A stretch of 64,000 bases of DNA from positions 132,781,547 to 132,845,546 of the forward strand of contig CM054116.1 of NCBI GenBank assembly GCA_028673005.1, read 5' to 3'. The notes beneath the pieces are model-generated. The model was not told where the DNA came from. It worked only from the letters and a program-made list of their open reading frames with translations, and did no database searches. Below, one piece after another: positions 10,501 to 23,001 of the stretch. Origin of the DNA: Tanypteryx hageni (Eukaryota > Arthropoda > Insecta > Odonata > Petaluridae). The first letter of the stretch is position 1. Each line of letters begins with the position of its first letter. The position numbers and the translations under genes were made by a program.

Positions 10501-11983
10501 AATAGAATTAAGGATTTTGTAGCTTTTCACTATAATAAACGAGCTGTATACATCATCTGTCTTACGAAATTCCGCAGATAATTAAAAACTGGTTATGCAG
10601 GAGCATTTCCTCTTTTTAAGAATATAATTGTTTTTAGCATTCAGTGGTTTTTTATTGTGCGGTTTTACAATTCTTTTCAGATCTGAATAATTTGGATATT
10701 GAAACAGTGTTGCCTTTCCAAAACTTAAAATATCTGTAGAATCAGAAAGAAAAATCTGTAGAATTATCTGTTAAAGGAATATTTATGCTCAAATTTTGTT
10801 TTATATATGTAAATTTAGGAAAAACTAAACACGGTTATTTTACTTGCTTTACTAAAGAAATAAATCAGTTTTTTATGATAATAATTATTTATTAATGGAA
10901 AAAGAAATACATCTGTTAGGAATATATAATGCAACTAGGTATGGCAATAAAACTAAATGGCTCAACCCTAAATGAAAAATATGTAAATCGAAAAAATATT
11001 TTTATGAATACATATGATGAAAAAGGTAAATGAAAATTTTTAATTCCCTCTAATTTACTACAACGTGATTTAGGACTATACTTAACGATTATATTTCTCT
11101 CCTGCCTTGATCGATCTCTTTAACAGTGACTTTCTTGCATTAAAATTATAACGATATGCATTCTTTATGAATTGTTTTGTTAATATTAAACCTGCATTAA
11201 GGAGAATATCTAACGTAAGACATTACTAAGGGTAAAGTGTTTACGATAGTCGCAGGTAGGTGTTGTAGTGATGGCAACAAAAAAAATAGTGCTTTACATA
11301 TCTCAAACAAAACATTATATGGAAAATGTTTCAAACATAGGTTATTGAAAATGAAATTTCCTACAACTTTTATTCCAATACATATATACACTCATCAAAT
11401 ATTAAACCAAATATTTCAAAAGAATCTGATGTGGCCGCCACATTACTTTCTCCATGACTAATATTTCGAAAAATTACAAACAGTGGTTGTGGCAGCTAAA
11501 AAATATGGTTTTTAAAAATGTTTCGAACAAATGTTGTAGAATATTCAATTTCCTGCAACATTTATATACCCATACATATACCCATTGATATAAAATTTCC
11601 AAAATTTTGACAGTTTATATTTATCAAAGCTTTCACTTTGTTAAAATCTAATACAACAATGCATTTAATATTGAATTCACATACACATAACATTTAAAAG
11701 ACAAAAGTAATCAATTAAAATCTTTTTTAACACTTAGAATATACCTAATCATACTTATAATTCAAAGTTTAGTATAAAAATTTAGGTCTGTGCGGGACCT
11801 TCTACTAGAAAGTGTAGTTAAATTGAGATGTGCTAGTATATCATTATAGGAAATATCGACCAGTGAAATTACCATTTTAAATGGCAATCGATCTCAGAAA
11901 TTTCTGCTGGACTCGTTCCATCATGTGGGAGTCCATTTCATAATATGGGCTCCAATTGACTGAACAATACTCCAGCTCCTATG
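7553..11983. other. Intergenic DNA without recognised genes
   Basis: AT-rich. It contains short ORFs that are nearly identical in all copies, as the DNA generally is, so their conservation is not evidence of coding. A minus-strand frame at 9986-10198 has a possible donor (GATTCAG|gtagga) but no recognised domain. The stretch 8100-8720 has repeated TGCCAAA-type phrases suggestive of an old repeat. A weak two-copy repeat with a spacing of about 190 bp lies near 11320-11610. Equivalents: 27391-31903 and 47759-52280. Confidence 0.45.
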
Positions 11984-12690
11984 CTTGATGCTCTGGAGAG
12001 AATTGATAGGGGTGTGTCAGTAAGACAAATTTCTGTGGAATTAGGTGTTGGAGAGACAACTGTAAAAGACTGGGAATAAAAGCTTGAATCAAGAATGATT
12101 TTGCAGTCAGATTGCAACACAAGTGTCTTTATCTTCCCATTCAACATTAAAGAAATCAAAATTGGAAATTTTAGAAGATGCATTATGGCTGTGGTTTATG
12201 CAAGAAAGACATCATGGAATTTCAATCAGTGGATCCATACACAAGGAAAAGGACCTAACCCTAAATCAAAAAATTGGTGGTGCGCAGAAATTTACTGCAA
12301 GTAATGGATGGCTTGGACGTTGGAAAAAACGTCATGGTATCCATGTATTAATCATCACTGGAGAGAAGTTATCATCTGATCAGCATGCTGCTCAAAAATT
12401 TCTGCAGGATTTAAGAGAGCTTATCGACCAAGATAAATCAGTTGGAGGACAACTCTGCAATATAGACGAAACAGGTCTAAATTACAAAATGTTACCAACA
12501 AAATCGATGGCAAAAAAGAATGAGCCTGCAGCATCAGGATACAAATAATCCAAAGAAAGACTCATGTAGCTGCCTGCAGCAATGCAGCTGGAACTCACAA
12601 ATTGCCACATTTATTGTTGGTAAATCAAAAAATCCCAGAGATTTTAAAAGTATAAATCGTTTGTCTTCACCAGTTTACTACCACTACTAC
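11984..12690 (+). pseudogene. Tigger/pogo-jerky transposase remnant, copy 1 (5' truncated)
   Basis: Reading across one frameshift and stops gives LDALERIDRGVSVRQISVEL (CENP-B-type helix-turn-helix), then ALWLWFMQERH, FTASNGWLGRWKKRHGI (second DNA-binding helix region) and CNIDETGLNYKMLP, which carries the first catalytic Asp of the DDE domain. Homology stops soon after the NRL...PVYY block. The TIR and start codon are missing here because 473 bp (31808-32280 in copy 2) are replaced by 6 bp at 11978-11983. Confidence 0.75.
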
Positions 12691-13006
12691 TAATTGAGTC
12701 ACACCACAAGAGTGTAGATTAACTGTGTGAGAATACTGGTATTGTGGTATTATGTAACTTGGAGTAGGATATACACTGGAAATATGTGCATCAAAGAGAT
12801 TAGCAAATTCCTGAAATGAACATAATACCACAATCTACTTGTATTCGATGGAATGGAATCTTGAACACAACTAGTATAGGAGAGGTAACAAACTTTTGAC
12901 AATGAGTCCCATTTAGCATGAAGAGATGCAAAAGAATTGTAATCTACACCAGATCTACTTATTTTAAGCTTCTTGTGGGTTATTTTCTTATCATATATTA
13001 ATGAAA

Positions 13007-13910
13007 TTAATTTTTACTAAACCAGTTGGGTAAGTGGGATGATCCATTCTCGTGTAAACTTTCAGGAACATACAGATTAATGGTATTATTTTCAAAATCA
13101 TAAAAATAACAAACAGAATCATCTAATTGTTTTTCAGTCAATATAAACCAATCTATAGAGATAAAGTAATCTATCATTGCAGAATATTTTCCTTTCCTAA
13201 AGTTGACAGTTTCAAAATTAATATCTACACGTGGGGATACACCTACATGAAGTTCACACATAAGAGGAGGATGATAGGCATTACACGGCAAAAGTCACAT
13301 CAACATCATAAGCACTGTTCAATGAGCACTTTTTAATATCTGTTAAACACAAATCCAGAATCTCGCCATATTGCTTGGTAACTAAGTTTTTTGTACAAAA
13401 TTCAGATATTGGCAGTGAGGTAAACTTCAGGAAAGAATTTTGACCAATTATTACCTGGCAAATTGAATCGCCACACATAAGCGAATGGGCGTCTGTACTC
13501 AAATATGCAAGACGCTTTACTTCTTCGCGATATTTTTGGTATATGCCTTGGTCAGATTTGGGAGGAATGTAAACACATCATTAAATAGTTTAAGCGATGG
13601 AGATGACACCATGAGAAAATTGTATCCAATGTTACACGAGGATGTAGCTTAAAGTTGATAAGATTTTAACATAAAATCAACACCAATTAGCACTAAACCT
13701 TCCCTTTTCTTAATACTTGTACAATCACCGCAATCAGTTCTCTAAATTTTATAAATAAAAAGTGCCTATTGGGAATCGCATATATCGCGTGTTAGCCAAG
13801 TCTCATAGAATAATATGATATCACACTCGATATTAACAGCTGATATACGCATGTCCTTTAATTTTGTCCGCAAACCGCGGACATTCTGTTAGTATGCGGA
13901 AATATTAGTT
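13007..13910 (-). pseudogene. CR1/Jockey-like LINE endonuclease-domain fragment, copy 1
   Basis: Minus-strand pieces in several frames run in order: YQNVRGLRTKL (first conserved block of the AP-endonuclease domain), IILFYETWLT, VYIPPKSDQ-type block, STDAHSLMCGDS (degraded GDFN motif), LDLCLTDIKKCS and a linker ending LPNWFSKN just before where RT would begin. Stops and frameshifts separate them, so it is dead. No RT domain follows. Confidence 0.72.
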
Positions 13911-15008
13911 ACAAATTTCTTAAATGTTTATCTATCACTATTTTGGGAACAAAGGAGTAATCTCCGCTCTTCATAACATTTTTATAATGACGACAGTTTA
14001 TTGATTTTAGTAGGATTGTCGATGTAATTATTTAATTTTGAGTCATGTTCTATTCCAGGCGATATTTTTAGCATGTAAACAATTTTAAAAAATCGTTCCA
14101 CCGTATATATGAAAATAGTTTTTAACTTGAACGAGAATTTCTAAATTTATTTAAGTTCCTTTAAAAATTAAACCAAAAGGAATGTATGATTTTATAAATA
14201 AATTTAAAGTTATTTTGATGTATACAATATCAACAAAATAAACATTAAAGAAAGACTAAAATAGTATAAAATTCTAGATATCGTACAAGGAGACGCTACG
14301 GACTGTAACTCACAGATTCGGTTCATCTTCTACCAGTGGAGAGTGTTGTTCAATATCTATAAGAATACCTTTTCGGAATTTCGAACCAATGGCTTTAACT
14401 TTAAGAGAAATAATTAATTAAAAAGTGCAAAAAAATGGACCGATTTTCAAATGCTTGTAACTTCGCTATCTCTGGAGTCTCTATGCTAGAGATAACGCTT
14501 AACATAAATCTCGCGTCCCGTACTTTTGGCATTCGAGACTCCCGCTTGCGAATTTTCTTCTCCTGCAAAATGTCCTTTTCCCTACAGCATTTTATATCCC
14601 AATCTTCAGAAAGTAATTGAACACTTCTAATTTCTTTACGCAGGGGAATTACTTTTAATTAATTAATAATTATCGCTCAATTTTATCTGGTAATTAAAAT
14701 TAAGCATATTATTTTTGTAAGCCATTAGCAGCATTGTCATTTTAAAACAATAAAAAACTTGTCGGAATAATTTAAAGTTAAAAAGAATAATATTACCTTT
14801 ATGATTCACTACGTCACTCATTAAGGAAACTCCTCCCGTAGTGGAGTGTGTTTAACAGTAAGGCAATAAATAACACATCAAACAGCCACTTGATTTAAAC
14901 TCTCATACGAGACCGTTTCATTGTGTCAAACACTGGAAAAATCTTCGGTACTTGTCCTGTGAGATAATTCCCTTCCTTCCTTCATAATTCGCACATTATA
15001 CAGAGGAA
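13911..15008. other. AT-rich intergenic DNA
   Basis: No gene recognised. A 61-codon plus-strand frame at 14435-14620 shows no domain. Equivalents: 34208-35305 and 54585-55682. Confidence 0.4.
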
Positions 15009-15225
15009 CCGAAAAGCTGTCACACATTCGGTGGAAACCTTTTTCTACTTGGGCCGAGCTCCCAAGGATAGTTTTCGTTGCGAAAATTGAAGTCCCGGGT
15101 TTGATTCCGGGGAATATCCTTCTAATTTGATTTACATGGGAAATCTGAAACCCACCGAGCAGGGAAATTTTCTCTTGCACATTAAAATATCTTAGAATTG
15201 TAATATCGGAGCGGGATTTGCACCG
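15009..15225 (+). mobile_element. SINE-like repeat B, copy 1
   Basis: Plus-strand homologue of repeat A: GAGCTCCCAAGGATAGT (A-box-like), GGTTTGATTCC (B-box-like, 15098-15108), TTTACATGGGAAATC and CTTAGAATTGTAATATCGG. It diverges clearly from repeat A, so the two are separate insertions. Confidence 0.55.
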
Positions 15226-15257
15226 TTCTCTGAGAGAAGGAATGGAGATTCTAATTT

Positions 15258-15461
15258 TTATCGTAAAACGCTGCTTATCCATCTTATTTCTTCGAATTTC
15301 GCGTAAATACTGCCGTTTTTATCACTCATTACGAGAGTGTAGCCATATGAACAACTATTGATGGACTCGGATTCGGTATAGTCTAATAAATACAGGTATT
15401 GTTTCTGTCGAACGAAAATACGCGTGTTCAATTTAATAACCCGTTCGAATGTATTTGTCAT
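15258..15461 (-). other. Open frame of 67 codons divergent to gene copy 1
   Basis: The minus-strand frame starts ATG with plausible codon use and lies about 700 bp from the divergent exon 1, so it could be a first exon sharing the promoter region. No domain recognised. Equivalents at 35555-35758 and 55854-56057 differ at a few residues. A chance ORF is at least as likely. Confidence 0.2.
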
Positions 15462-16086
15462 ATTTTATAACGCTCAATTATGAAATTTGAGAACACAAGG
15501 AGCAACATATCTGCGGTGATTTTAAAGCTATTAGAGCCAATATAAGTAGGTATTAAATAAATGATTAAATGGAAAGCTCGCATCGTTAGTTCTGTTTGGG
15601 TCGTCTTATTATTATGTTATGCAGATACATACTTTTCCTTCCTGTTTGTTGTTGCCAACGAAAACAATCTTCGTAACCCATGAAGTAAACAAGATCTAAT
15701 TGTAAGTAATAACTTTTATTTTCTTTATCGCGCCTACTGAACATATTGATTGAAAGGAAATGGATTATTCAGGACGAAGAAGTGAACTAAAATACGTGTA
15801 GTTTCGTTACGTTTACCTACACTCAGCTTTTGTAAGTCAAAAGACATAAATAATTTACGACGAAGGAATGAGCGTGAGTGTAAAGATTAACGTACTTCAT
15901 CTCAAGTGAGGTATGTATGAGTTAAATAATAATTCAATTTTCGATTGTTCTATCGCAAATTCTGTATTTCTTTGGCATCGCTTCTGATATGTCCTTTAGC
16001 AGTGCTTAGAATTTAAATTTATCTTGTTTTCTAAATTGATTATGTCAAACAATGGAGGCTTATTTCTTGTGTCGTCTCTGTTGGCC

Positions 16087-16100
16087 GTTACCGTGGAAAC
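16087..16100 (+). promoter_or_regulatory. RFX X-box-like site upstream of gene copy 1
   Basis: GTTACCGTGGAAAC is an imperfect palindrome of two 6-bp half-sites (GTTACC and GGAAAC) with a 2-bp spacer, matching the RFX X-box layout. It ends 58 bases before the ATG of exon 1, a typical position for X-boxes of ciliary genes. Confidence 0.5.
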
Positions 16101-17430
16101 CACACGATTCAGAACTAGTTCATTCTTGTTGAAAAAACTAAAGAAGACGGAGCGGAATATGAGCGGGAGAGGTAATTAACTTGTTTTTCACCAATATTAT
16201 TGAAAATCTGGCATATTTCAGAACTCGGAACGTAGCCTAGCTCAGTTGATTAGTGGAATTTTAATTAAATGCATGGTTACTTGTCGTTGCAATCAACGAT
16301 CGCTATTCTAGCCCTAATTTCATCGGTACATTTTGATTCTCTCGTTATCATGCTAGCAAGGTGCTTTACTTTACGATTTGAAACTGGTTCCGATGGATTT
16401 TTAACTTACGTTCAAGTTTTTCCTTTCTCCATATCCAAATCAACTTGGAATTTTTCTCATTCGTTTCCTAGGATAATTTTGCTTATTTAACCTTAGCTGT
16501 GTCCGTCCGTCTTTCGAAGCATTCGTCCTCGCTACAAAGACTAACTATTAATGCTTACACAACCAGTAAATTACTTATATAATCCTATCTCCTACAACAT
16601 CTTGCTTAGCTTGAAACCATCAAAGTAGGTTTACGAGTTAATACAAACTATAGTTTTAAGAAATTCTTTTCTTTTTGACAATCTTTGAATAGTTCAAAAT
16701 GTAAAAGAAAGAGCAAAGCCGTCGACATACGTTAAATCCGAAATTCTTTTCTCATTTGTGTCGGCAGATTTTTATGATGAGTTAGCGAACGATGTTGCCC
16801 TAGGGCTGGCAATTTTTTTATCCTGCCTGCTCCTGGCGTTCTGGGTATGGGAGGTCATTAGGCGGTACTGCGTCGGGCGGCGAAGAAGATGGAATGTTGA
16901 AGACGGCGTGCCCGACGTGGTGCATGATACCGCCAATTTGCCTGTAAGTATAATACGCGTATACTTGCGATTACATTCTTTTTCTTCTCTTATCGTATAA
17001 ACCCTTCTAGTGGGTTATTTTATGTTGTTATTAACAAAAATGTTTCTGCTCTGATCCGCCTTCGGATCCCAAAGTATCATTTATGTATTTATTTATATAT
17101 ATTGAGAAACTTCGTCAACCTCACTTCATATCTACATAATTACGTCAACTCATCTTGTTGTTTTCTTATTCAGAATGAAGAGATTCCACGAGGAATCCTC
17201 AAAAAACATCAGGACCAGCAACACGTGAGTGTTTATCACCATGTTCTGATTTTTCTGCATATGCATATTTACTCTGATGCATGAGTGGTGATGGTGCCAG
17301 TCATAGATGAAAATCTTTTTCTCTCTCAAAGTTTTTAATGTATTAAATTATAGCTCACTTCCCAAAACTTGTTAAGATTGATAAGTTTGTTAGTATGTCA
17401 GCTGATACTACCAATAGGTAGTAACATTGG

Positions 17431-19242
17431 TGGGGATTGCCATCCCGGAGGGATTTTCTAATCCCGGGGTTACGGGATTGTGATTTTTTCAATCCCGGGA
17501 TCGAGGAAAAGTGGTGGGAAATGAAAATCACACAATATTTTTAAACAATAATATTGATCCATACACAGACATGAAATCATCATATGCAGTTATGGAAGTA
17601 ATATCAAGTTTTCACAAAATTTAAGTAACGTCAATGAAAATAACTTTTTATCAGCAGGTAAAACTAAAATCAAACACGTATTTTTGGAGAAAATGTAAAG
17701 GAAATTTAAATAACTAAAGTAGCAATTGTTGCGGTATCTTAAATTAAATTAAATGGATTGCATTTATGTAAATTAAACGGTACTATTAGATTAAGGTTCT
17801 CCTCACTTAAAAGCTATTCACAAATTTCTGAAGTACGCCCTTAAAAAACAAAGTGCATCTAATGTCGGGTCACTCATTCTTGATCTGTATTTATTGCACA
17901 GCATCCCTGCTGATGTAAAAGCCCTTTCTGATTCTACACTAGTAGGAGGAATAGCTAGCAACTGCTGGTAAAGAAACTGCAGATTTTCTCATTTACGTCC
18001 ATTTTCACGGAAATCCTTTTGCTCTGGTGCTATTGATAATGCTAGATCATTTGAATTATAGCAGGAGGATTATTTCTTGAGAGTAACTAAACATTGGGTA
18101 ATGACCGAATCGAGTTCTTTCTTTAACTTCTCTGAATATGATGTACCAGTCTCAAAACGTTCAGATGCTGCCGTTCGCTTAGTGTGTAAGTCATCATTTA
18201 TAGATCGGCTTCTTGATGCTGATGAAACTTGCTCTTCTTTCTTGTGCAGTGGTTCACATGTTTTACTAATATTACAATAACATGTACTCGGGTTTTCTGT
18301 AACAAACATTTTTATGTTCGCTAGTGATGGCACAGAAAATATATTATCACGAGCCTGTGACCCGTACTGAAGATACCTCAATACCCCTGATAACTTAGTT
18401 CGTCTCTTCATTATTTGATTTTTCATATTATGTCCTAACTCTGTATTCACATCATTCAGTTTCTTCATCATGATTTCCAACGCTGTCTCACGCGTCAAAA
18501 GATTTGCATCTCTTCGGCAAAGAGCTTCCATAGCAATTTTCGCTGGCTGCAGTGTTGCAAAAATAGAAGAAGCAAGTTCATGTTCACTCTCACTAAATGA
18601 TATATCGGAATTCAGATCCATTCATAATGCAGGTTTTAAGCAATATAAAACGTTCGATCATTTCAGCTAAACTGTTCCAGCGAGTTCTTATATCCATAAC
18701 AAGTGATTTTTCCTCACCCTATTGTTCGATTACATATTTCTGAAGGAATCTCTCGTTTTTTGCGAGTGATTTTCTGAAGAGAAGAACAGTTTTCCTTATT
18801 TTTTGAATCAATAACTCAATGTTTGTTTCTGATAGTTTGTTCGCACCTCCGCCTTCAAACGAATCATCTTCGTCTGTTTCATCACTCGAGGAAAAGGATT
18901 CATCCCTTGATTCATGTCCTTCCGATTCCGCGAATTCCATTTCTTCTTGATAATATTCATTCTTCCTTAGGTTTACCACACCCCAAAGGATATTTTTCAT
19001 TTTTTTCGTTGTTCTTATTTTCCAAGAATGATTACATATCATAAACTCAGATAAAAAGCAGTAATTCTCATTGAATTCCAACGACTTATATATTTTATTA
19101 TACATCAAATACAATTTAATAGTTGGCACCACCTGATAGCAAAAGCAAATATGTCAATCGCGAAATCCCGGGAGTTAGGTTTACCTAATCCCGAGATTTC
19201 GGGATAGAAATTTTGGACGGGATCCCGGGACTGCAATCCCTA
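17431..19242 (-). mobile_element. hAT transposon remnant with CCCGGGAT-rich ends, copy 1
   Basis: Both ends carry inverted GGGATTGC and repeated TCCCGGGAT-type motifs over about 80-100 bp. It is flanked by aacattgg (17423-17430) and aacaatgg (19243-19250), an 8-bp target duplication with one mismatch. It sits in intron 3, antisense to the host gene. The 1812-bp length and lack of N-terminal transposase blocks show internal deletion or decay. Confidence 0.82.
17835..19132 (-). pseudogene. hAT transposase C-terminal remnant, copy 1
   Basis: Minus-strand order: KIRKTVLLFRKSLAKNERFL, then after a stop TRWNSLAEMIERF, then a 183-codon frame (18070-18621) with LQPAKIAMEALCRRDANLLT, and finally SVESERAFTSAGMLCNKYRS with LDALCFLRAYF (about 17835-17970), the hAT C-terminal dimerisation domain. 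In-frame stops separate the blocks. The Asp/Ser/Glu-rich stretch before them is usual linker. Confidence 0.78.
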
Positions 19243-19250
19243 AACAATGG

Positions 19251-20457
19251 AGGTGCAAAAAGTACAGGTTCGAAGAATCATTTCCGGAAATTATCGGACA
19301 ACTGTAGTAGAACATTTGTGTGGATCCGTTGCACGGAACACATTTACATTAAAACGGTCTGTGGAAGTTGGTATTGTAAAAATATTCAGATTTGTTCATA
19401 TGGACACGGTACGAATGGAGACACTGAAATCATTTTGTGATTTTAACGACGAATTTTGTCGCATACGAGCACATGATTTCTGAGACTTATGCTTACTCTT
19501 GAAAGAATAAATACTAAAAATGGTTCAACAGCTTATTTTTTTATCAGTTGAAAATGCACCCGTTATTCTTCCGAAATTTGCCGAAGATCCTAAGTCAGCA
19601 CTTTGGTTCTAGTTCTTACACAATGTTGATGCCATTTCCAAAATGGAGGGGAAGCCGCATGTGAATTTTTGCGCATGTATAAGAATTTGGAAGAGAAAGA
19701 AATCTAAGTTATTTCCGCCCAAAGTGAAAGAATTGGAGAGGAAAAGTGCTAACGATGGTACAGCCTTCCCTCGTTTTACGAACTTAATTCGTTCCACGAA
19801 AACTGTTCGTCAGGCGAAAACTTGTAAAACAAAGATTATTTTCCCATTGCATCGTCAAACGGTAGTTCGTAAAACGAGGGAAGGTGCATTCATTCATCCA
19901 TCCATCAAGATGATCCAATCCAATTAATTAAAGGACGCAAATTGGATGCACTCGAACAGCTAGAGATAATTATTTGTAAAGACTCGCCCCTCTTAAATGA
20001 ATACCTTTTCCACAATCATTCGGCTCTATTTAGCTTACCGAATATTTTTTTAATACTTTGTATGAACATTGTTGTCTTTGGCCCTTTTACCAAGTTTTCG
20101 TAACTTTTTGTAACATTTGGCTAGTATGATGCTTTCGCCTTCGTTTCCCAACCGCTCATTCAATTACCTTAATCACCTGATGATGCTGCGATCGTAGTGA
20201 AACCGGTCGTGTTTAAATTTAAATTTGTGGAAACTACAAAGTCATTTTTTCATTATTACATATTGGAAATTATGTGACTCAGCACTTGGGCAAAAGAAAT
20301 ATTTTATGGAACTGTAAAATAATTTTATTTTTCTGAGATTTGAATAAGCTTTGTTACTTTTTGTTTCATTAAATTGTAAATTTTTTTGAGAAACTTAATA
20401 AACTTCATTTCATGACTACGTATTGGTTTTAAGTCATCCTGATGTTTTGCTCTTCAG
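19251..20457. other. Rest of intron 3 up to exon 4 (gene copy 1)
   Basis: Contains two open frames (19247-19483 and 19643-19927) without recognised domains and the 121-bp fold-back element. The second frame crosses the inverted repeats, which argues against coding. Equivalents: 39548-40754 and 58841-60004. Confidence 0.4.
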
Positions 20458-22718
20458 GCTGAAGAGCAGGCGCATGACCCCTCCTCTCCTCACTTCAGAC
20501 GTAGTCAACCGCCGGGAAAACACGTGAGTGTTACCCTATTTATATGGTTAATCTATATATGTCTGTGTAATAATAAAACAAAAGATACATAATTATATAG
20601 TCAACAACAAAACATTAGTTCTCCTATCAAAAGATTGAAAATATAAATAACAATTATCTGTTGAATTGCATTTATGTTCTTTGTAATGTTTAGATGCTTC
20701 TACCAGCTTCCTTAGTAGACCATTTTTTCCCCAGGTCAGATTTTGCGACGAGGTGGACACGCAGAATTGGTAAATTTTCATTCAAGTATCTTATTGCGCC
20801 GCCCCAGCTCGCTGCTCGCAACAATCCCGTAATGACGTTTGGCGGACGTTCTGCCTGCTAACATTCTTGCAGCTTCACAGAGCGATATAACATTAGCAAA
20901 GTATTTCAATCAAGTTCGATAAATCAAAATTCATTCTTTACCTTTTTGCGAAAAAATCTTTTTAGGATTAATTTTTAATTATTTTATTACGATGGTGGCC
21001 TGAGTCGCGCGCGGACATTTTGACAGCATGGGAAAATTTTGCCCGTTTAAAAAATAAAATACCATTTGCGAATAGGTTTAGTAAATGTTTGCCAGTAAAT
21101 ATGTAATACTTCTCATAACCAGCGACTTCAGCGAGGGCCAAAACGAGTATAGTGGAGCGAGGGGTTGTCGCGTGTAGCCCATGGAGCGGATGTAAACGGC
21201 TTGTGCACCATCGGCGCAAAAGTTGGAGAATCTAGTAAAACTTAAAAAACGTGTTAAAATTTGCACCGGCACCGATATTACAATTCTAAGTTATTTTGAT
21301 ACGCTAGAGAAAACTGCCCTGAACCACGGTTTTCGGATTTCCCATGTAAATCAAATGGGAAGGATAATAGATCCTGGAATCGAACCCGAGACGTTCAATA
21401 TTCGAAACAAAAACTAACCTCGGGAGCTCGGCTCCGGTAGCGGGAGACTTCCACAAAGTGTCATGAAAAGCGGTCGATTGGTGCAAAAGTTCATAGATAG
21501 GGGTTCAAGAGACGGTCCGGCGTCGGCTGCCGAGGAAGGAGAGACAAGGATGAAGAAGAAGACCTCTCGTTGGAGCCGGACGGGACGGAGGAAAGCGAAA
21601 ATTCGACAAGTGCGTTGAGTTATACAGGTGGTAACGCGCCAGGGTTGTGGGGCGGGGCGGGGGGGAGAGTGGGGCCGTCGGGGGCGGGTAGGGCTGTCGT
21701 CGTAGGGGGAGGGAAGGGATGGAGGTCGGGGACCGATTTCGGGGCTTCTTGGGCCTCTGAAAACTCGTGAGGCGATTCCTGGGGGATAGATTTCGTGGGG
21801 CAGATCTGTTCGGGAGTGTCGCTGGGCGTCCAAAGAGGCTGCTGCGAGGTGGGATATTGGCGAAAAAAAATTTTTCGGGGATGGGTGGGCGGGCGGGCGG
21901 TGGGTGTGAGATTGATTGATTGCAAATGTTTTATTGTTTGGGGAAATTCGTTCCATAGTCTGCAAGCGGTAATAATGATGGAACGCTGAAAATTACTGTC
22001 TTGTGATGAGGAATAAGGAGTTTATGCCTCCCTCTGGTATTACGGTTATGTACAGTGTCTAAACTCCTGAATTCCGTGGAAAGATAATGTGGATTGTTAT
22101 AAGTAAGTAATTGGTATAGTAAGGAAAGCAATGGAACCGTCTTCGGGACTTCAAATTTAACCAGTTTAGCTTCACGAGTGAATCAGAAATGTGGTTAGGG
22201 ATTAGGTATAGTTGAATTTGCTATGTAGGCCAGGGGTCGGGAAGCTGAGGCTTCTGAGCCACATGCCTCTCTTTCATGACTTTCGTGCAGCTCCCTACAT
22301 TAAATCTCTCAATTAACCCATTATTCCCAAAAACGTTTTTTTTTGCATATTTTATGAAATTTTTGTATTACTATACATGAAATTGCCTTCTTTGGTAGGT
22401 TTTTCTTTTAAGTACTAAATGTACAAATTAATTCAATTATTCTTGTTTTGTACACCTTCAAACATGTATATTTATTTAAACTGCGAACTTGCGAAAAAAA
22501 GAATTTGCGTCAAAAATCTATTAATTTCAAATAGCAAAATTTCAATAAATACAATTTTTCATTCCAGAATAGTTCATATTATAGACCACTTAGCATACAC
22601 TTTACTTTAGTTTAACTAATTTTATGATGCCTGTTACATAGCTTTTAATTTTACAAAAAAGGAAATTAACCAATTTTAATTCTAGCACATGTAATTATTT
22701 CATATAAAAAACTTAGGG

Positions 22719-23001
22719 TAGTGGTTCCCAAACTGTGTGCCGCAGTAGATTTTTATGGGTGCCGCAAAAAAACTTTGTTTAGTACATAAATGAATCAAGG
22801 ATTTTCATGTGTTGGTGAGTAATTGGGCATTGAATTTTTTCTAATACATTGATTAAGTGGTAGAAACAATGAATCGATGTGTCCAAAGATTGTAACACCC
22901 GTATCTAAAAATATAAAAAGCTTGTTACAAGGCTGGTGAGACGCGAAAACCTCTTTACCTTAGAAAGTATGCCGCAACTTAAAAACGCTTGGGAACCACT
23001 G
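22719..23001. mobile_element. hAT MITE, copy 2
   Basis: Same 283-bp element and flanks as 3061-3343. Confidence 0.8.

Noticed and set aside
12123..12548. 141-codon ORF as an active transposase gene
   Set aside because: Lacks start region and later catalytic residues; stops and a frameshift flank it.
16237..16256. tRNA A-box-like TAGCTCAGTTGATTAGTGG in intron 1
   Set aside because: No B-box or cloverleaf follows; at most an old SINE head.
16758..17000. 80-codon ORF as a single-exon gene starting at GTG
   Set aside because: The start is inside a splice acceptor and the frame runs past a good donor; it is exon 2 of the spliced gene.
18070..18621. 183-codon ORF as a host gene
   Set aside because: It lies within TSD-flanked hAT ends and matches the hAT transposase C-terminal block order.
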